From positions 2,294,001 to 2,358,000 of the forward strand of contig OY725497.1 in the NCBI GenBank assembly GCA_963281255.1: a stretch of DNA of 64,000 nucleotides. The letters are read 5' to 3'. Under the pieces are notes generated by a model, which saw nothing but the letters and a program-made list of their open reading frames with translations, was not told where the DNA came from and made no database searches. A program made the position numbers and the translations under genes. Positions 22,711 to 34,130 of the stretch are shown here, piece by piece. How positions within the stretch are numbered: the first letter of the stretch is position 1; every line of letters starts with the position of its first letter. Source of the DNA: Aphrocallistes beatrix. Taxonomy: Eukaryota > Porifera > Hexactinellida > Sceptrulophora > Aphrocallistidae.

Positions 22711-23143
22711 ATGGATTTGTTTACTTTATGTATATATTGTAAACAAAAGTTAACAAATAATTTCTCAAATATATCCGAAAATATAATATTCAAAATCTAC
22801 ACCCCGGAAAACCCCATGCCAACAGTTGGAAGCCGGTCTCTAGCTAATTTTTATAATTTCTTTACTTTATGCATCTTTTGTAAACAAAAGTAAACAAAAT
22901 AATTATCAAATTAACTAGAAAATAAGATATTCGAAATCTACACCCCTCAAAACCCGATGTCAACCGTTGGAAGCTAGTTTCTAGCTTATTTTTGTCATTT
23001 GTTTACTTTATTCATCTATTGTAAACAAAAGCAAACAATTAATCTATCATATCGATCTGAAAATATGATATTCGAAATCTACACCTCTATAAACTCCAAG
23101 TCAACCGCTCAAAGCTAGTCTCTAGCATTATTTTCAAAATTCG
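22711..23143. repeat. 141-bp tandem repeat, three units
   Basis: TTTACTTTAT...TTGTAAACAAAAG starts at 22720, 22861 and 23002. Each unit also has a CGAAATCTACACC block and a GCTAGT.TCTAGC inverted pair. Inverted TGTTTAC/GTAAACA motifs occur in the units. Confidence 0.85.
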
Positions 23144-23623
23144 TCAAATGGTGTTAAAATATGTATATAAATCTGTAAAAATATACACAAAAACTTTTTT
23201 ATTACTATACACTATAATATAATTGAGACATCTACATAAATTATTGCTTTGAAGTATTAATAGCAATGACAGCCTACCATAGTGTCGTACAATGATTTCT
23301 ATTGTGAGAGTGAAGCCGTATATAGTAAGGTGTAAAAAATTGTTTACCATATTTTTTGCAGAGGTGTGAAAATTTCACCTAGATTTTCGAACTTAATCCG
23401 AGATTCATCGTTTGACACCTACATGCCAATTTTCATACCTCTACGACTTGCCAATTCTCCAATCAATTCAGACAAACAAACAAAAAATCCTAGCGTTTTA
23501 ATATATAAGATATACTCGGACGACCTTGAGTCTGGCTTTGTAGATGAAATCATAGTCTGCTGCTCTCTGGAACAGATATATTTCCTCAAATTTAATCGTA
23601 AGGATAAATACGTGGTATATACA
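23144..23623. other. no gene recognised
   Basis: An open frame of 88 codons at 23366-23632 (plus) matches nothing I know and lacks splice or family signals. I treat it as chance. Confidence 0.5.
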
Positions 23624-24169
23624 TACTATTAAAAGTCGATTAATGTGTACTATATATGTATATACAAGCCCGCTTCCCTTGTTGAGCTGCGCGGCAGGCG
23701 GAGACTGTGGGCGCCTGGGGTCACATTGATTAATTATAAGGGAGATAAAATCTCTAAATAAGTCTGTCCTACTGTTATAATCGATATCCCACGAAAAATC
23801 GTCAAATTTGTCAATTTTTAAAATTTTGAGGCGTAGTGACTAAGTCATAACAGAGTGATGAGTCATCATTTTTTGATTACTGTTTCATCATATTTGAGGT
23901 ATATAAATATACAAATTCTATTAAAATTTTAGCCTCCTATCACTTAAAATTGCTGAGTCATGATGTAAAAACTGAAATTTATAATAATCAAAATGTGACA
24001 ATGACGTCATAATTCCATGATAAGCGGACATTTTCATCTTAGCTCAGAACATATTGGAGCCATAGCCAAAAGACTCCCACATGCCAAAAATAAGCTTTCT
24101 GTGCCCGGCAGTTTCTTCAATCAATTCGTTACAGAATATATATATATATTAATCGAGTTTTAATAGTAG
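23624..24169 (+). mobile_element. A5: family A element
   Basis: TACTATTAAAAGTCGATTAATG at the left, a degraded hairpin (CAAGCCCGCTTCCC), body blocks, CAATCAATTCGTTACAG, AT microsatellite, and an inverted terminus CGAGTTTTAATAGTA at the right. Confidence 0.8.
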
Positions 24170-24183
24170 TAACTATATTTCTT

Positions 24184-24360
24184 TCTCTGTAACAAATTGA
24201 TTGATGAAACTGCCGGCACAAAAGCTGATGTTTGGTTTGTTGGAGTCTTTTGGCTATGGCTCCGCCAAGTTCTGACCTCAGACGTAAATGTCGACTCATT
24301 ATGGAATTATGGCGTCATTGTTGCCTTTTTTATTATCAGTAATTTTTTTTAAATGGTAAA
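24184..24360 (-). mobile_element. A6: partial family A element
   Basis: CTGTAACAAATTGATTGATG to about the GCGTCATTGTTGCC block. The hairpin half is missing. It lies head-to-head with A5. Confidence 0.7.
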
Positions 24361-24380
24361 ATTGGTTTGTATATACTATA

Positions 24381-24568
24381 CAGTCGACTCCGCTTAATAG
24401 GGCCACTGTTTAATCGGGTCAGCCGCTTAATCGGGCCACTTTTGGCAGGACCGGAATAGCTCTCACACATAGAAGCTAGTACAAAATATTTTCGGTTAAT
24501 AGGGTCCTCCGCTTAATCGGGGCAAAAAGTCCTCTGACCGATGTGGCTCTATTAAGCGGAGTCGACTG
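24381..24568. mobile_element. B2: pogo-like MITE, 188 bp
   Basis: Ends CAGTCGACTCCGCTTAATAG and inverted partner, TA-flanked. Same structure as B1 in opposite orientation. Confidence 0.87.
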
Positions 24569-24569
24569 T

Positions 24570-25075
24570 ATATACAAGTATATATATACTACTCTAAGAG
24601 CTATTAAGAGCCTGATTTAAGATTCGAAATCTTCACATTCGAATTAGTAATAGTTGAAGATTTCTAACAAATGGCTCAACCCAACGGGTAAAATTATCAA
24701 CCTGTGGCACAAGGGATGGTACATCACCATCATGTATAGTGATAAAAAGGGATATATGTAGCACAAGGTGGCAGTGATTGATAATTTGAAATAATTGGGA
24801 ATTAGTAATTGATTAGAAATATCCTACAATAACTAATTCGAATGCGAAGATTTCGAATTTGAAACCCGATTAGTTGTATCACTTACCGTTTCGGAGTTTC
24901 AATCTTCATGAATAGACCCATTTAGTATTAAATGCACGTAAGATAATGAAGTGTGCAAATACTTTTGTCCGGGTAGTGTGTATATATATATATATATACT
25001 ATATAACAAATTATATACTATACATATATACTATATAACAAATTATATACTATACATATATACTATATAAGAATT
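24570..25075. other. no gene; Tc1-like end and AT-rich 38-bp repeats
   Basis: An inverted pair GATTTAAGATTCGAAATCTT / GATTTCGAATTTGAAACC spans 24613-24875. TACTTTTGTCCGGGTAGTGTG at 24960-24980 resembles the G-family end. From about 24980 to 25070 a 38-bp TATACTATATAACAAATTA unit repeats. Confidence 0.55.
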
Positions 25076-28000
25076 TCCAATCAAAACAGCACTATAAGTG
25101 AGTACATTTCTAAATTAATCGGGAAATGGCCAGTTTGAAATCAGATATTTAGAGACAATTGTACCAAAAATAAAGTTCTGATCATTTTTTTAAAAGTTTT
25201 TCCAGATCCGACTGTTTGTTCGCGAGTTATCGCTTATAGGGAAAGTCCGGGAATAATACGCCTCTAAGGTCTCGAAAGATACCGATGGTATATCTTAAAA
25301 ACTATTGAAGATATAAAATCTATTATAACCTTAAATGAAAGGATATACATGATGATATAAAGGCTCCTCAAACATCTCTTTGTCAAAAATAAATATTTCC
25401 CGACTTATCATTTAGGTTATTATAATATAAATTCTATGGAGAACTTTGAATATTTAGAAAATGGCGAATCTAATCATGGAATTTGTATCCAAATGTGGTT
25501 ATTAAGCTAAACAATCAATACAATTGTCAGCAATAATGTGTACAGAAAAATTGGAGCACTTTTCATAATTATTTTGGTAGTACAAGCCTTGAACCCCTCA
25601 GATTCAGTCAAAATCCCTCATTTATGGTCCAAAAAGAGATATATCTCTATCTCTGTAAATAGTAGTATATGCCCAAATACTTAGTTCTCAATTCCTAATA
25701 TACTTTTTATAACGGTCTATATATGATTCATTGATAATAATGGACTACGTCCTAAGAAATGTTAAGTTTTAGATTCTTATCATGTGATGACGTAGCATTT
25801 TTCGAAAAACCCAACTTGGAAACTAAAAGTCGTGGGCTCTCATTCTACTACGTAACTTCCTAATATACTTTTTAGAAGCTCTCTATTTTTTCGCCGTTTT
25901 TTGCACTATTTTTTCAAACTCCAATAAAATTTTAACTTTCTTTTGATTCTATGCGGTATCAAATATGATAGACTAGATATTAATCAATTTAGGAAGCATT
26001 TGTTCCAAATGCTTCCAAATTTTTGTTATTATTGAATGATATATATATCGTTATAAAAAGTATAATTGCATTTGAGAACTAAGAATTTAGACTTATATTT
26101 CCAGAGATAGAGAGGTATCTCTTTTTGGACCCTAAATGAGTAGTTCTGACCGTATATGGAAGGTTCAAGGTCAGTACTTCCAAATAATAATAAAAAGTGC
26201 TCATTTTTTCCATACACATTATTAACAACAATTGTAAAGATTCTTTAGCCTAAAATCATCACTTGGATACTTTCTTCTTTATGAGATTCGCCATTTTATA
26301 ATTTATTCAAAGTTCTTAATTGGATTGTATTACGATAAAGTCACTGAAGTCGAGAAATATGATGTTTTTGACAAAAGGATGTTTGAGGAACTTAGATATT
26401 ATCGTATATATCCTTTCATTTAAGATTTAATGGATATTCTATATTCAAGGCCTAAATAGGTTTTTGTGTCCGAGCATTACTCAGTAAAAGTCACTGTTCA
26501 GGAAAAAATGGTCAGATTTGAAACCTTTTTCTAGAAATATCGTAATTTTATTTCTGATGCAATCAATTATCGATAGATATCACCCATTAAACCTACCATT
26601 CCCTTAGGATTATAGAAAGATACATCTTTAAGATCTTTATTTAAGCGATTTTAATGGCCTTTCTTGCAAATTTATGCATTATGTATTCTTGAAATGTTCC
26701 AAAACAATGTGCGAGGTTCATATAATTAAACAATATCAAATATGTAAAACCAACTCATAAATGCTTCAAAACCCTCAATTATTTCAAAATTTTAGAAGCG
26801 CTTAAGGATACCGCCCTCGAAAAACTTTGCATGGCGTAAAAAAACGGCAAATTTTCATTGTTAATTTCATTGTAGTATTGAGCGGTCTACCATCTGATAG
26901 TACAAGTTGGACGGTATTTATTTTGATATTTTTGAGTTAACCTCCTAAGGTTTAGCGTTACAAAAATTGAAATTATTGGAGGTTTTTGACACATTCACCA
27001 ATTAGTTTTTAAATTATTTGATAATTTTTTAATGATATGGACTTTAACATTGCTTTTGGAGATGATATAACACAAAGATTTAAAAGAATGGGAAAATAAA
27101 ATCCAAACAAAATAGCTCTACAAGGGAGTTCATTTATATAATGCTCGGGAAATAGCCTGTTTGATAGATATTTAGCGATCCCTGGGTCAGAAATGAAATT
27201 CTGATCGTTTCAAAAAAGAATTTATTCGGATCCGACCATTTGTCCGTGATATATCGCTTACTATAGGTAAAGTTCAGGCATATATCTCTCTATGGTCCCG
27301 AAAGAGGCCGATGTCATATCTTAAAAACTATTGAAGAAATATAATCTATTATATTCTTAAAAAAAAGGATATATGTGAAAATATATAGGTTCCTCAAACA
27401 TTCCTTTGTCAAAAAATAAATATTTCTCGACTTATCATTGATTTAGTTGTAATACAAATTCAATGGAGAACTTTGAATATATTAGAAAATGGCGAATCTA
27501 ATCATTAAATATGAATCCAAATGTGGCTGTTATGCTAAATAATGAATACAATTGTCCTTAATAATGTGTACAGAAAAATTGGAACTTTTGATAATTATTT
27601 TGAAAGTTCTGGCTTTGGACCTCCCATATTCGGTCAATAACCCCCGTTTAGGGTCCAAAAAGTGATATCTCTCTATCTCTGTAAATATAAGCCCAAATTC
27701 TTAGTTCTCACTTCCTAATATACTTTTTATGAGGGTACATATATGATTTGTCATATGATGACGTAGCATTTTTCGAAAATCCTAACTTGGAAACTAAAAG
27801 TCGTAGACTATCGCTCTAACTTCCTAATATACTTTTTGGAAGCTCTTTATTCATTCTAAACTGATAGATTATACATCGTAGTACTAGGAATATGAATTAT
27901 TATTCACAATTATCCCAAATATTCGGGGTTAGGTACCTCAAAGAAATTTGTGGGTTTTCTGAGTACTCTTGCTATTTTATGTAAATATTTGGTTCGAATG

Positions 28001-28346
28001 TACCTGAATCAGCAGTACAAATGGGAATAAATGTCTGAATGCTTTTGTTCATTTTTAATAACTCATTTTACATTCTTCTTAACATCTAAACGAAGAATCA
28101 AAAAAGGTTTGGAATGTGCAAGCATTTCTTGACGGATACCTGCCCACGCTTAACATCTTTTAAAGCTCTACTTTCATCGTATGCTGTAAGCCAAATCATA
28201 TAGTTTTTCGAGGGCGGTATCCTTAACATTAGAGAGTAAACTAAAAAAAACTCAAAATAGGTACCTTCCAACTAGTACAATAAGATGGTGGACCACTCAG
28301 TATTTTTTTAAGTCAGGTACATTTTTTCGAAGGCAGTATCCTTAAA
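25076..28346. mobile_element. E-prime: diverged fold-back copy of family E, split by E3
   Basis: 25076-25870 reads in E orientation (AAAATGGCGAATCTAATCAT at about 25450). 26045-26810 plus 28227-28346 reads inverted (GAGATTCGCCATTTTATAAT at about 26283) and ends CGAAGGCAGTATCC|TTAA. The two halves form a long imperfect inverted repeat. It is older and more diverged than E1-E5. Confidence 0.62.
26816..28222 (+). mobile_element. E3: TTAA-flanked family E element with internal deletion
   Basis: GGATACCGCCCTCGAAAAAC to GAGGGCGGTATCC, TTAA on both sides (26812-26815, 28223-28226). It is 1.4 kb, missing about 500 bp relative to E1. It inserted into E-prime. Confidence 0.82.
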
Positions 28347-28674
28347 CAATGAAATTTGTTTACTTCCCTTTATATATTTTCCATAGGTTTCCAATTTTGA
28401 AAAGTAATAGAAAAGTTTAGTGTTGAGGCAACCAGTAGAAATATTCTAATATTTTCTTAATTTCAACGATAGCAACAACAATCCATGGTTTGCAACGATA
28501 ATCACAAGGGGATGTAAATTTAGCATTCGAAATTCGAATATGGCTAAAAGCAAATAGTTCAGCACTAAAATAAAATATAAAGATTTTTCAGGTAGCTTCT
28601 GGCACTAAACCTAGGGAGTTATAAGATAATAAACTAAGAATAATGACTATTTAAAATTCCTAATATATATTTAT
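28347..28674. other. no gene recognised
   Basis: AT-rich sequence. I see no exon, RNA gene or known repeat. Confidence 0.5.
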
Positions 28675-28800
28675 CCCGCGCTTTGAGAGGAGTTTTGTTG
28701 CGTCATTTCCTGTTTAAGCGCCATTTTGAGCGGGAAGCCATCACGTTTGGGTCTTACTAGAAAACATCACTAAGCCAACCGCAGGTTAAAAACTATTCAA
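28675..28800 (+). repeat. dispersed repeat N, copy 1
   Basis: GTCATTTCCTGTTTAAGC, CCATTTTGAGCGGGAAGCC and AAGCCAACCGCAGGTTAAA recur at 56090-56215. Class unknown. Confidence 0.65.
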
Positions 28801-28823
28801 CAATAAAAATGATAGAAAGACAA

Positions 28824-28960
28824 CTCCACTTAATCGGGACACCGCTATTTCGGGACAACCGCTTAATTGGAACAAGCCTCCAGGAATCAAGTGGTTCCCT
28901 TAGATAGATGCTAGTACTAAATTTCATTGATTAATTGGGAACTTAATGAAAAATTGACAT
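28824..28960. mobile_element. B6: pogo-like MITE fragment
   Basis: CAACTCCACTTAATCGGGAC, ACCGCTTAATTGGAAC and TTGATTAATTGGGAAC match the B4/B5 subfamily. The right end is missing. Confidence 0.7.
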
Positions 28961-28986
28961 TGATATTGATATAATTTTATTCACAC

Positions 28987-29030
28987 AAGCGCGCTTCGCT
29001 TGCTTGCGCTGCGCAGATGGTGGACACCAT
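28987..29030 (+). repeat. family A hairpin fragment
   Basis: CAAGCGCGCTTCGCTTGCTT then GCGCTGCGCAG, preceded by A. No body follows. Confidence 0.72.
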
Positions 29031-29034
29031 GGGC

Positions 29035-29514
29035 CTCATTCACTAAAGTTCTAAACTGAAATTCTTCATACAATTCGCCGTAATTCTTAGAATTTCACTT
29101 GATTCTAAGAATGGTTCCAAGAGATTTTCAATTTTAAATCGAATTCTTAGAATTGTTACAAGTGGTATTCACTAAAGTTCTAAAGTCAAATTCTTAGAAT
29201 TTATACGAATTCTAAGAGAAATTTAGGTAGCGGGTTGACTTAAATTAATTCTAAATCGTTGAAGTTCGTCAAAGATCAAAAGATCTCGGTGGTATTCCAC
29301 TATCTGTTAGAGCAGCTGGAGTTCGAGTTCTTAGAAAATCTGCTTGAGTTCTTAGAAAATTCTTGAATTCTTAGAAATTATACGAATTCTAAGAGAAATT
29401 TTAAGTGAGGTAGGGGTTAACTTAAATTCATTCTAAATCGTTGAAGTTCGTCAAAAGGTCAAAAGATCTCGGTGATATTCCACTATCTGCTGTTAGAGCA
29501 GCTGGAGTTGCTCA
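29035..29514. repeat. GGGCCTCATTCACTAAAG repeat with a 182-bp direct duplication
   Basis: TTCTTAGAATT palindromes recur, and ATTCACTAAAGTTCTAAA occurs twice. The block with CTAAATCGTTGAAGTTCGTC and GATCTCGGTG.TATTCCACTA is duplicated with a 182-bp offset (29251 and 29433). The duplicated part includes the 3-prime end of the ARW relic on the minus strand. Confidence 0.65.
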
Positions 29515-31380
29515 TTGTTCTTCGTCAGAACTTCGTTGAAATCAGTTCCAACTTGATGGCCCACTCTGCAGTGTCATTGACAATCCCCAGCTCACGAATA
29601 GTCTTGCAAGCTATAACGAAGTCCGAAATAAACTTATCTTGGAAAGAAGGAATCTGTTTTGGAGGGAGGCAGCGTAATTGATCATCGGATGTATGTAGGA
29701 TGTTACAGTTTGTTTGCAACCGCGGTTCTCCTCATGGGCACTGATGTCATCGCAAAATGATGACAAGTCAGCGAGATCCTCGCTTAGGTACCACAAGTGG
29801 AGCCGCATCTTTTTATCTACCAGTGTTACAACCTTGCTGTCAAAACTCGCAAACTACTCATCAAGCTGCAGCATGCTGAGATCGTTGGATACTGCAAATA
29901 TACAGCAAACCAGAACCCCGAGTATATTGTTGTTTCGAACAAGCATATACGTCGCAAACTGCTGATCTCCGATAATTGTACTTGATGGCGGAACCCAAAA
30001 ATTTTTAGGCAGTAAATCCCTTTTGTCATCCATCTTGCGCGATGATAAGCCCCGGCGCAGAAAATTTGACATAAATTTTTTCCCCTTAACAAACGCAAAA
30101 GTCAGATAGGGGAATTTTTTATAGTCATCACGTGACTGAACTTCAACCAAATGATAGTTTAGTCTCTCCATGACCTCGCCTCGATGAGATCCAAGCATAG
30201 TGATCTCAGCAGGCCCCAGTGCTCCATCACCATTCTGATCAGTGTCGACTGACAGAGAAATAAATGGTCGATGAAGTGCCACTGCGACTTAAGCCGACTA
30301 TTGAGTTCTGTCAACTGGTACCGACGAAGTAAAGCTGTCTAAGACTGCAGGTGCGTACAGCTCCAGGGTGCGATGTCAGCAGGAAGGAATTAGTCTGCGT
30401 TTGAAGAATTCCTGAATGATTTTGATCGCTCCTGTGTTGCTCGCTGTTGTCTCAATGCAACGGCCTGTAAGATTCTCTCCGACTCCTGACCATTCGTGTA
30501 GGAACTCCATCACCTGTCTACTTCCACTAGGCAAAATAGGGATGGCCAACAATCTCCATATCCAGACCAGAGACAACAATTACCAGATGATCCCTCTTCA
30601 TCCCTTCTAGATTTGGCAAAAGCTTTCCTTCGAAATGTACAATCAGTAACACTATTGGCTGGAAATTCTGCTTCAAACTCGCAGCCATCAACTCACGAAA
30701 CTCTTTACGAGCTTACATCATAGTGGAGCGAGACATTGTGAGCTGGTTTGATCACTACTGCTGCAGCAAACTCCGGGACGACGATCATCATCGCCTTGCG
30801 AGTTGATGTTTTTGTTCTGTCCAGTACTGCATTGAAGACTGGGTTTTCAATAATTCAGCGGTTCGACGGTGAATCTACGATTAATTTTGTCCGGTCATTA
30901 ATGTATTCATTGTTGGAGTATAGTCATTGTCAGTGTTGGAAGACTCGCTGTCTCTTACTATGTAATCTGTCCAATTAAATTGAATGGAAGTGCAAGGCTG
31001 ATTAAGTTATTATACGTTGTTGCTCTGATAGCTTGCATTTATGGCGTTTCTCAGTAAATCATCTGAAGTTGGTGTCCACAGTAGAGAATATCATCTTCCG
31101 TAGCATACGTTGATCAACAAGAAATTGGCGGTCAGTGAGTACTTTAGTCGTTTCTGCCAGTCTGCATGAGCGATATCAAACAGCATACTGAGATGCATCA
31201 TAAATTGAGTCTCGAACTTCTGTTGTGCAGTACTCTTACGATGCTTATTCTTAGTAACTCGGACATACTGCTGATGGAGAACCTTGAGTTTGCTGACAAA
31301 ATGAGGTTTCTCGGTTTTAAGATGTTCGCACGAGCCCAAAAGACATGACCTCGTCAGAGAAGGTACCACAAGAAGTAGAA
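29290..31380 (-). pseudogene. second ARW-family gene relic, minus strand
   Basis: Blocks appear in order along the minus strand, in changing frames. STAQQKFETQFMMHLSMLFD then IAHADWQKRL are near 31170-31270. NPVFNAVLDRTKTSTRKAMM is at about 30790-30850, FLHEWSGVGENLTG with CIETTASNTG at about 30430-30510, and YHRARWMTKGIYCLKIFGF at about 29990-30045. LHLWYLSEDLADLSSF is near 29765-29805, and VNDTAEWAIKL then KNNEQLQLL at 29490-29585. I recognise this arrangement from a widespread uncharacterised invertebrate family with ETTxSNTG, HARWM and VNDxAE motifs; function unknown. It is related in general plan to the relic at 10.5-13.3 kb but clearly a different subfamily. Many frameshifts and stops make it a pseudogene. 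Confidence 0.7.
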
Positions 31381-31956
31381 AGAATTGCTTTCTTCGTCTT
31401 CATCTCGAAGAATACACGCCGAAGATTTGCGCTGGACAGAGGCAACTGACCGAACTCCTCAATTGCGTGGAGGGGCTGGGCAGTCTGATTAACCAGATAG
31501 TTGTTGATCGAGTAGCTATGAGCAGAAATATCAGATTAACACAAATAATACAGGAGACGAAATAATAATTAAAAACACTATATAATGTCAATTAATATGG
31601 TGCTCCTTAGTATACTAAATTAAAATGTAGAATGAACATGAGAAAGTTCAACAATGTGGCTGCAAAATGATTCAACGTAGACTGTTTGGTGTTGACGCCA
31701 AAGTTTGGCTTTATAACCCCATAATACCAATTTGCCACAGTCGTGCGTGATATTACAGCTATCTTCAGCCATTTCCTACAGCACTGAAGCATCAATAGTA
31801 TGAAGGCATTACAATGAAGTGCTACGTTCCATTAGTAATTTGTAATGCTGATTAAAAAAATGGATAACCGGGTTGACCAGTACAGATATATTGGCCTTGA
31901 AAGACCTGTTAATAATATCGATGTGAGTTAATAATTTAAGTTAATAATAATAATAA
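31381..31956. other. no gene recognised
   Basis: Short open frames here carry no family signal. A TAATAATAAT stretch precedes A7. Confidence 0.5.
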
Positions 31957-32500
31957 TCCTTACTATTAAAACTCGAATAATGTGTGTATATATATATATA
32001 TACGTATATATATATACAAGCGCGCTTCGCTTGCTTGCGCTGCGCGGCTGGCGGACACTCCCTTCGGTCGCCTGCGGTCACCATTGATTAATTGTATGAG
32101 AGATGACATCTCTAAACACGTCTGTCCTACTATTATAATCGATATCGCACGAAAAAGCACCGAAATTGTCGAATTTTTAAAATTTTGATGAGTAATGATG
32201 ACGTCATAACAAAGTGATGAGTCATCATTTATGATGATAGTTGCATCATATGTGAGATATGTTAGTATACAGATTCTATTAAAATTTCAGCTTTCTATCT
32301 CCTATAATGGCTGAGTTATGCTCGAATAACTGTATTACTTAACTTTTGAAAATGTGACAATGACGTCACAATTCCATGATGAGTTGACATTTTGCTCTGA
32401 GCTCAGAATTACTGGAGCCATATCCAAAAGACTCCCACATGCCAAAAATCAGCTTCCTCTACTTGGTAGTTTCTTCAATCAATTCGTTACAGAGATATAT
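31957..32500 (+). mobile_element. A7: family A element
   Basis: TCCTTACTATTAAAACTCG, long AT microsatellite, CAAGCGCGCTTCGCTTGC hairpin, body with two TGACGTCA-type sites, CAATCAATTCGTTACAG. The right terminal repeat is absent. Confidence 0.83.
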
Positions 32501-32501
32501 C

Positions 32502-33875
32502 TCCTTACTATTAAAACTCGATTAATGTGTATGTGTGTATATATATATACTACAGGGTGGCTTTTAAGTTATTTCCCAAGCTTGATTAGGTATAAAATTT
32601 TTTATACTCAAACAATATTCGTTATTATGGTCTTTAGAGATTGTAATTCAAATATTCTCAATGATTTTAAAAGATTTTTCGAGTCTAAGACCTAGAACTG
32701 TGTTTTGTGGAGAAAATATGTGCCCTGGCCCGCAGCGAAATTCGAGAATCAGGATCACTGCTTCTGTAAAAAATGTAAAAAATGTCTATAATCGCTGTTC
32801 CATGACGATTTAGCACTAGATATCTTTCATTCACCAAGGAAATATTTCACAAATCCATTGAATTCATTATCAGAAACGAGATAAAGTTATTATTTCACGT
32901 ATTCAAATTAGCTATATTTTGCAAATGGCACTTTTTTTCACAGCACCAAAAATCTGATCCAAATGGTTCTCAATATATACTGATCTAAACATCCTATATT
33001 TCTACAAATTTGGAGTGTTCGAGGAAAATGTGAGAGCTAATTTGTCCTAGAATTTGAAGACTCTAGAAAGATAATTTGAAAAGCAGTGGGCCCTGATTCT
33101 CGAATTTCCCTGCGCGCCAGGACACATATTTTCTCCACAAAACTCACCATACAAAACACAGTTCTAGATCTTAGACTCAAAAATCGTTTAAAATTATTGA
33201 GAATATTTGAATTACAATCTCTAAAGACCATAATAACTAAGATTGTTTCAGTATAATAAATTTTATACCTAATCAAGCTTGGGAAAGAACTTAAAAGTCA
33301 CCCTGTATATATATATTTCTCTGTGACGAATTGATTGAAGAAACTGACGGGCGCAGAATGCTGATTTTTGGCATGTGGAGTATTGTGGCTAAGGCTCCAC
33401 TAAGTACTGAGCTCAGAGCAAAATGTCGACTAATCTTGGAATTAGTCTCGACTCATATCATCTCATCTTGGAATTAGTAGATCGACTCATCTTGGAATTA
33501 GTACATCTTGGAATCAGTCACATTTTTAAAAGTTAAGCAATACAGTTATTCGAGCATAACTCAGCCATTATAGGAGATAGAAAGCTGAAATTTTAATAGA
33601 ATCTGTATACTAACATATCTCACACATGATGCAACTATCATCATAAAATGATTACTCATCACTTTGTTATGACGTCATCATTACTCATCTAAATTTTAAA
33701 AATTGATAAATTTGGTGATTTTTCTTGCGATATCGATTATATCAGTAGGACAGACGTATTAATAGATGTTTTCTCTCTTATGATTAAACAATGTGACCCC
33801 AGTCGACCGAAGGGAGCCTCCTGCGGACACAAAGTGTCCGCCAGCCGCGCAGCGCAAGCAAGCGAAGCGCGCTTG
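32502..33875 (-). mobile_element. A8: family A element interrupted by C2
   Basis: TCCTTACTATTAAAACTCG at 32502, then AT microsatellite split by C2, resuming at 33306 with CTGTGACGAATTGATTGAAG, body, hairpin and CTTG|T. A local triplication of ATCTTGGAATTAGT lies at 33440-33510. Confidence 0.8.
32553..33305. mobile_element. C2: TA-flanked MITE, 753 bp
   Basis: Ends CAGGGTGGCTTTTAAGTT and AACTTAAAAGTCACCCTG, TA-flanked within the microsatellite of A8. Interior matches C1, including the CGCAGCGAAATTCGAGAATC block and its inverse. Confidence 0.87.
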
Positions 33876-33883
33876 TATATATA

Positions 33884-34070
33884 CAGTCGACTCCGCTTAA
33901 TAGGGCCACTTTTTAATCGGGTCAGCCGCTTAATCGGGCTACTTTTGGCAGGACCGGAATAGCTCTCACACATAGAAGCTAATACAAAATATTTTGGTTA
34001 ATAGGGTCCTCCGCTTAATCGGGGCAAAATGTCCTCTGACCGATGTGGCCCTATTAAGCGGAATCGACTG
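33884..34070. mobile_element. B3: pogo-like MITE, 187 bp
   Basis: CAGTCGACTCCGCTTAATAG and inverted partner, TA-flanked. It sits in the microsatellite tail of A8. A short family A scrap (CATGTGGGAGTCTTTTGGCT) follows at 34080-34130. Confidence 0.87.
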
Positions 34071-34130
34071 TATATATTTGTACAGAAAAAGGATTTTGGG
34101 CATGTGGGAGTCTTTTGGCTAAATGAGTCC

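Noticed and set aside
23366-23632. 88-codon plus-strand frame
   Set aside because: No homology, no splice signals, compositional match to surrounding AT-rich DNA.
29854-30282. Frame containing TDQNGDGALGPAEI considered as an EF-hand protein
   Set aside because: The EF-like stretch is short and lies in a shifted frame of the ARW relic, whose own motifs run through the same DNA in other frames.
33737-33973. Recurrent small frames reading ASLACAARLADT or SALRACLRCA
   Set aside because: They are translations of the GC-rich hairpin of family A in arbitrary frames and recur wherever that hairpin lies.
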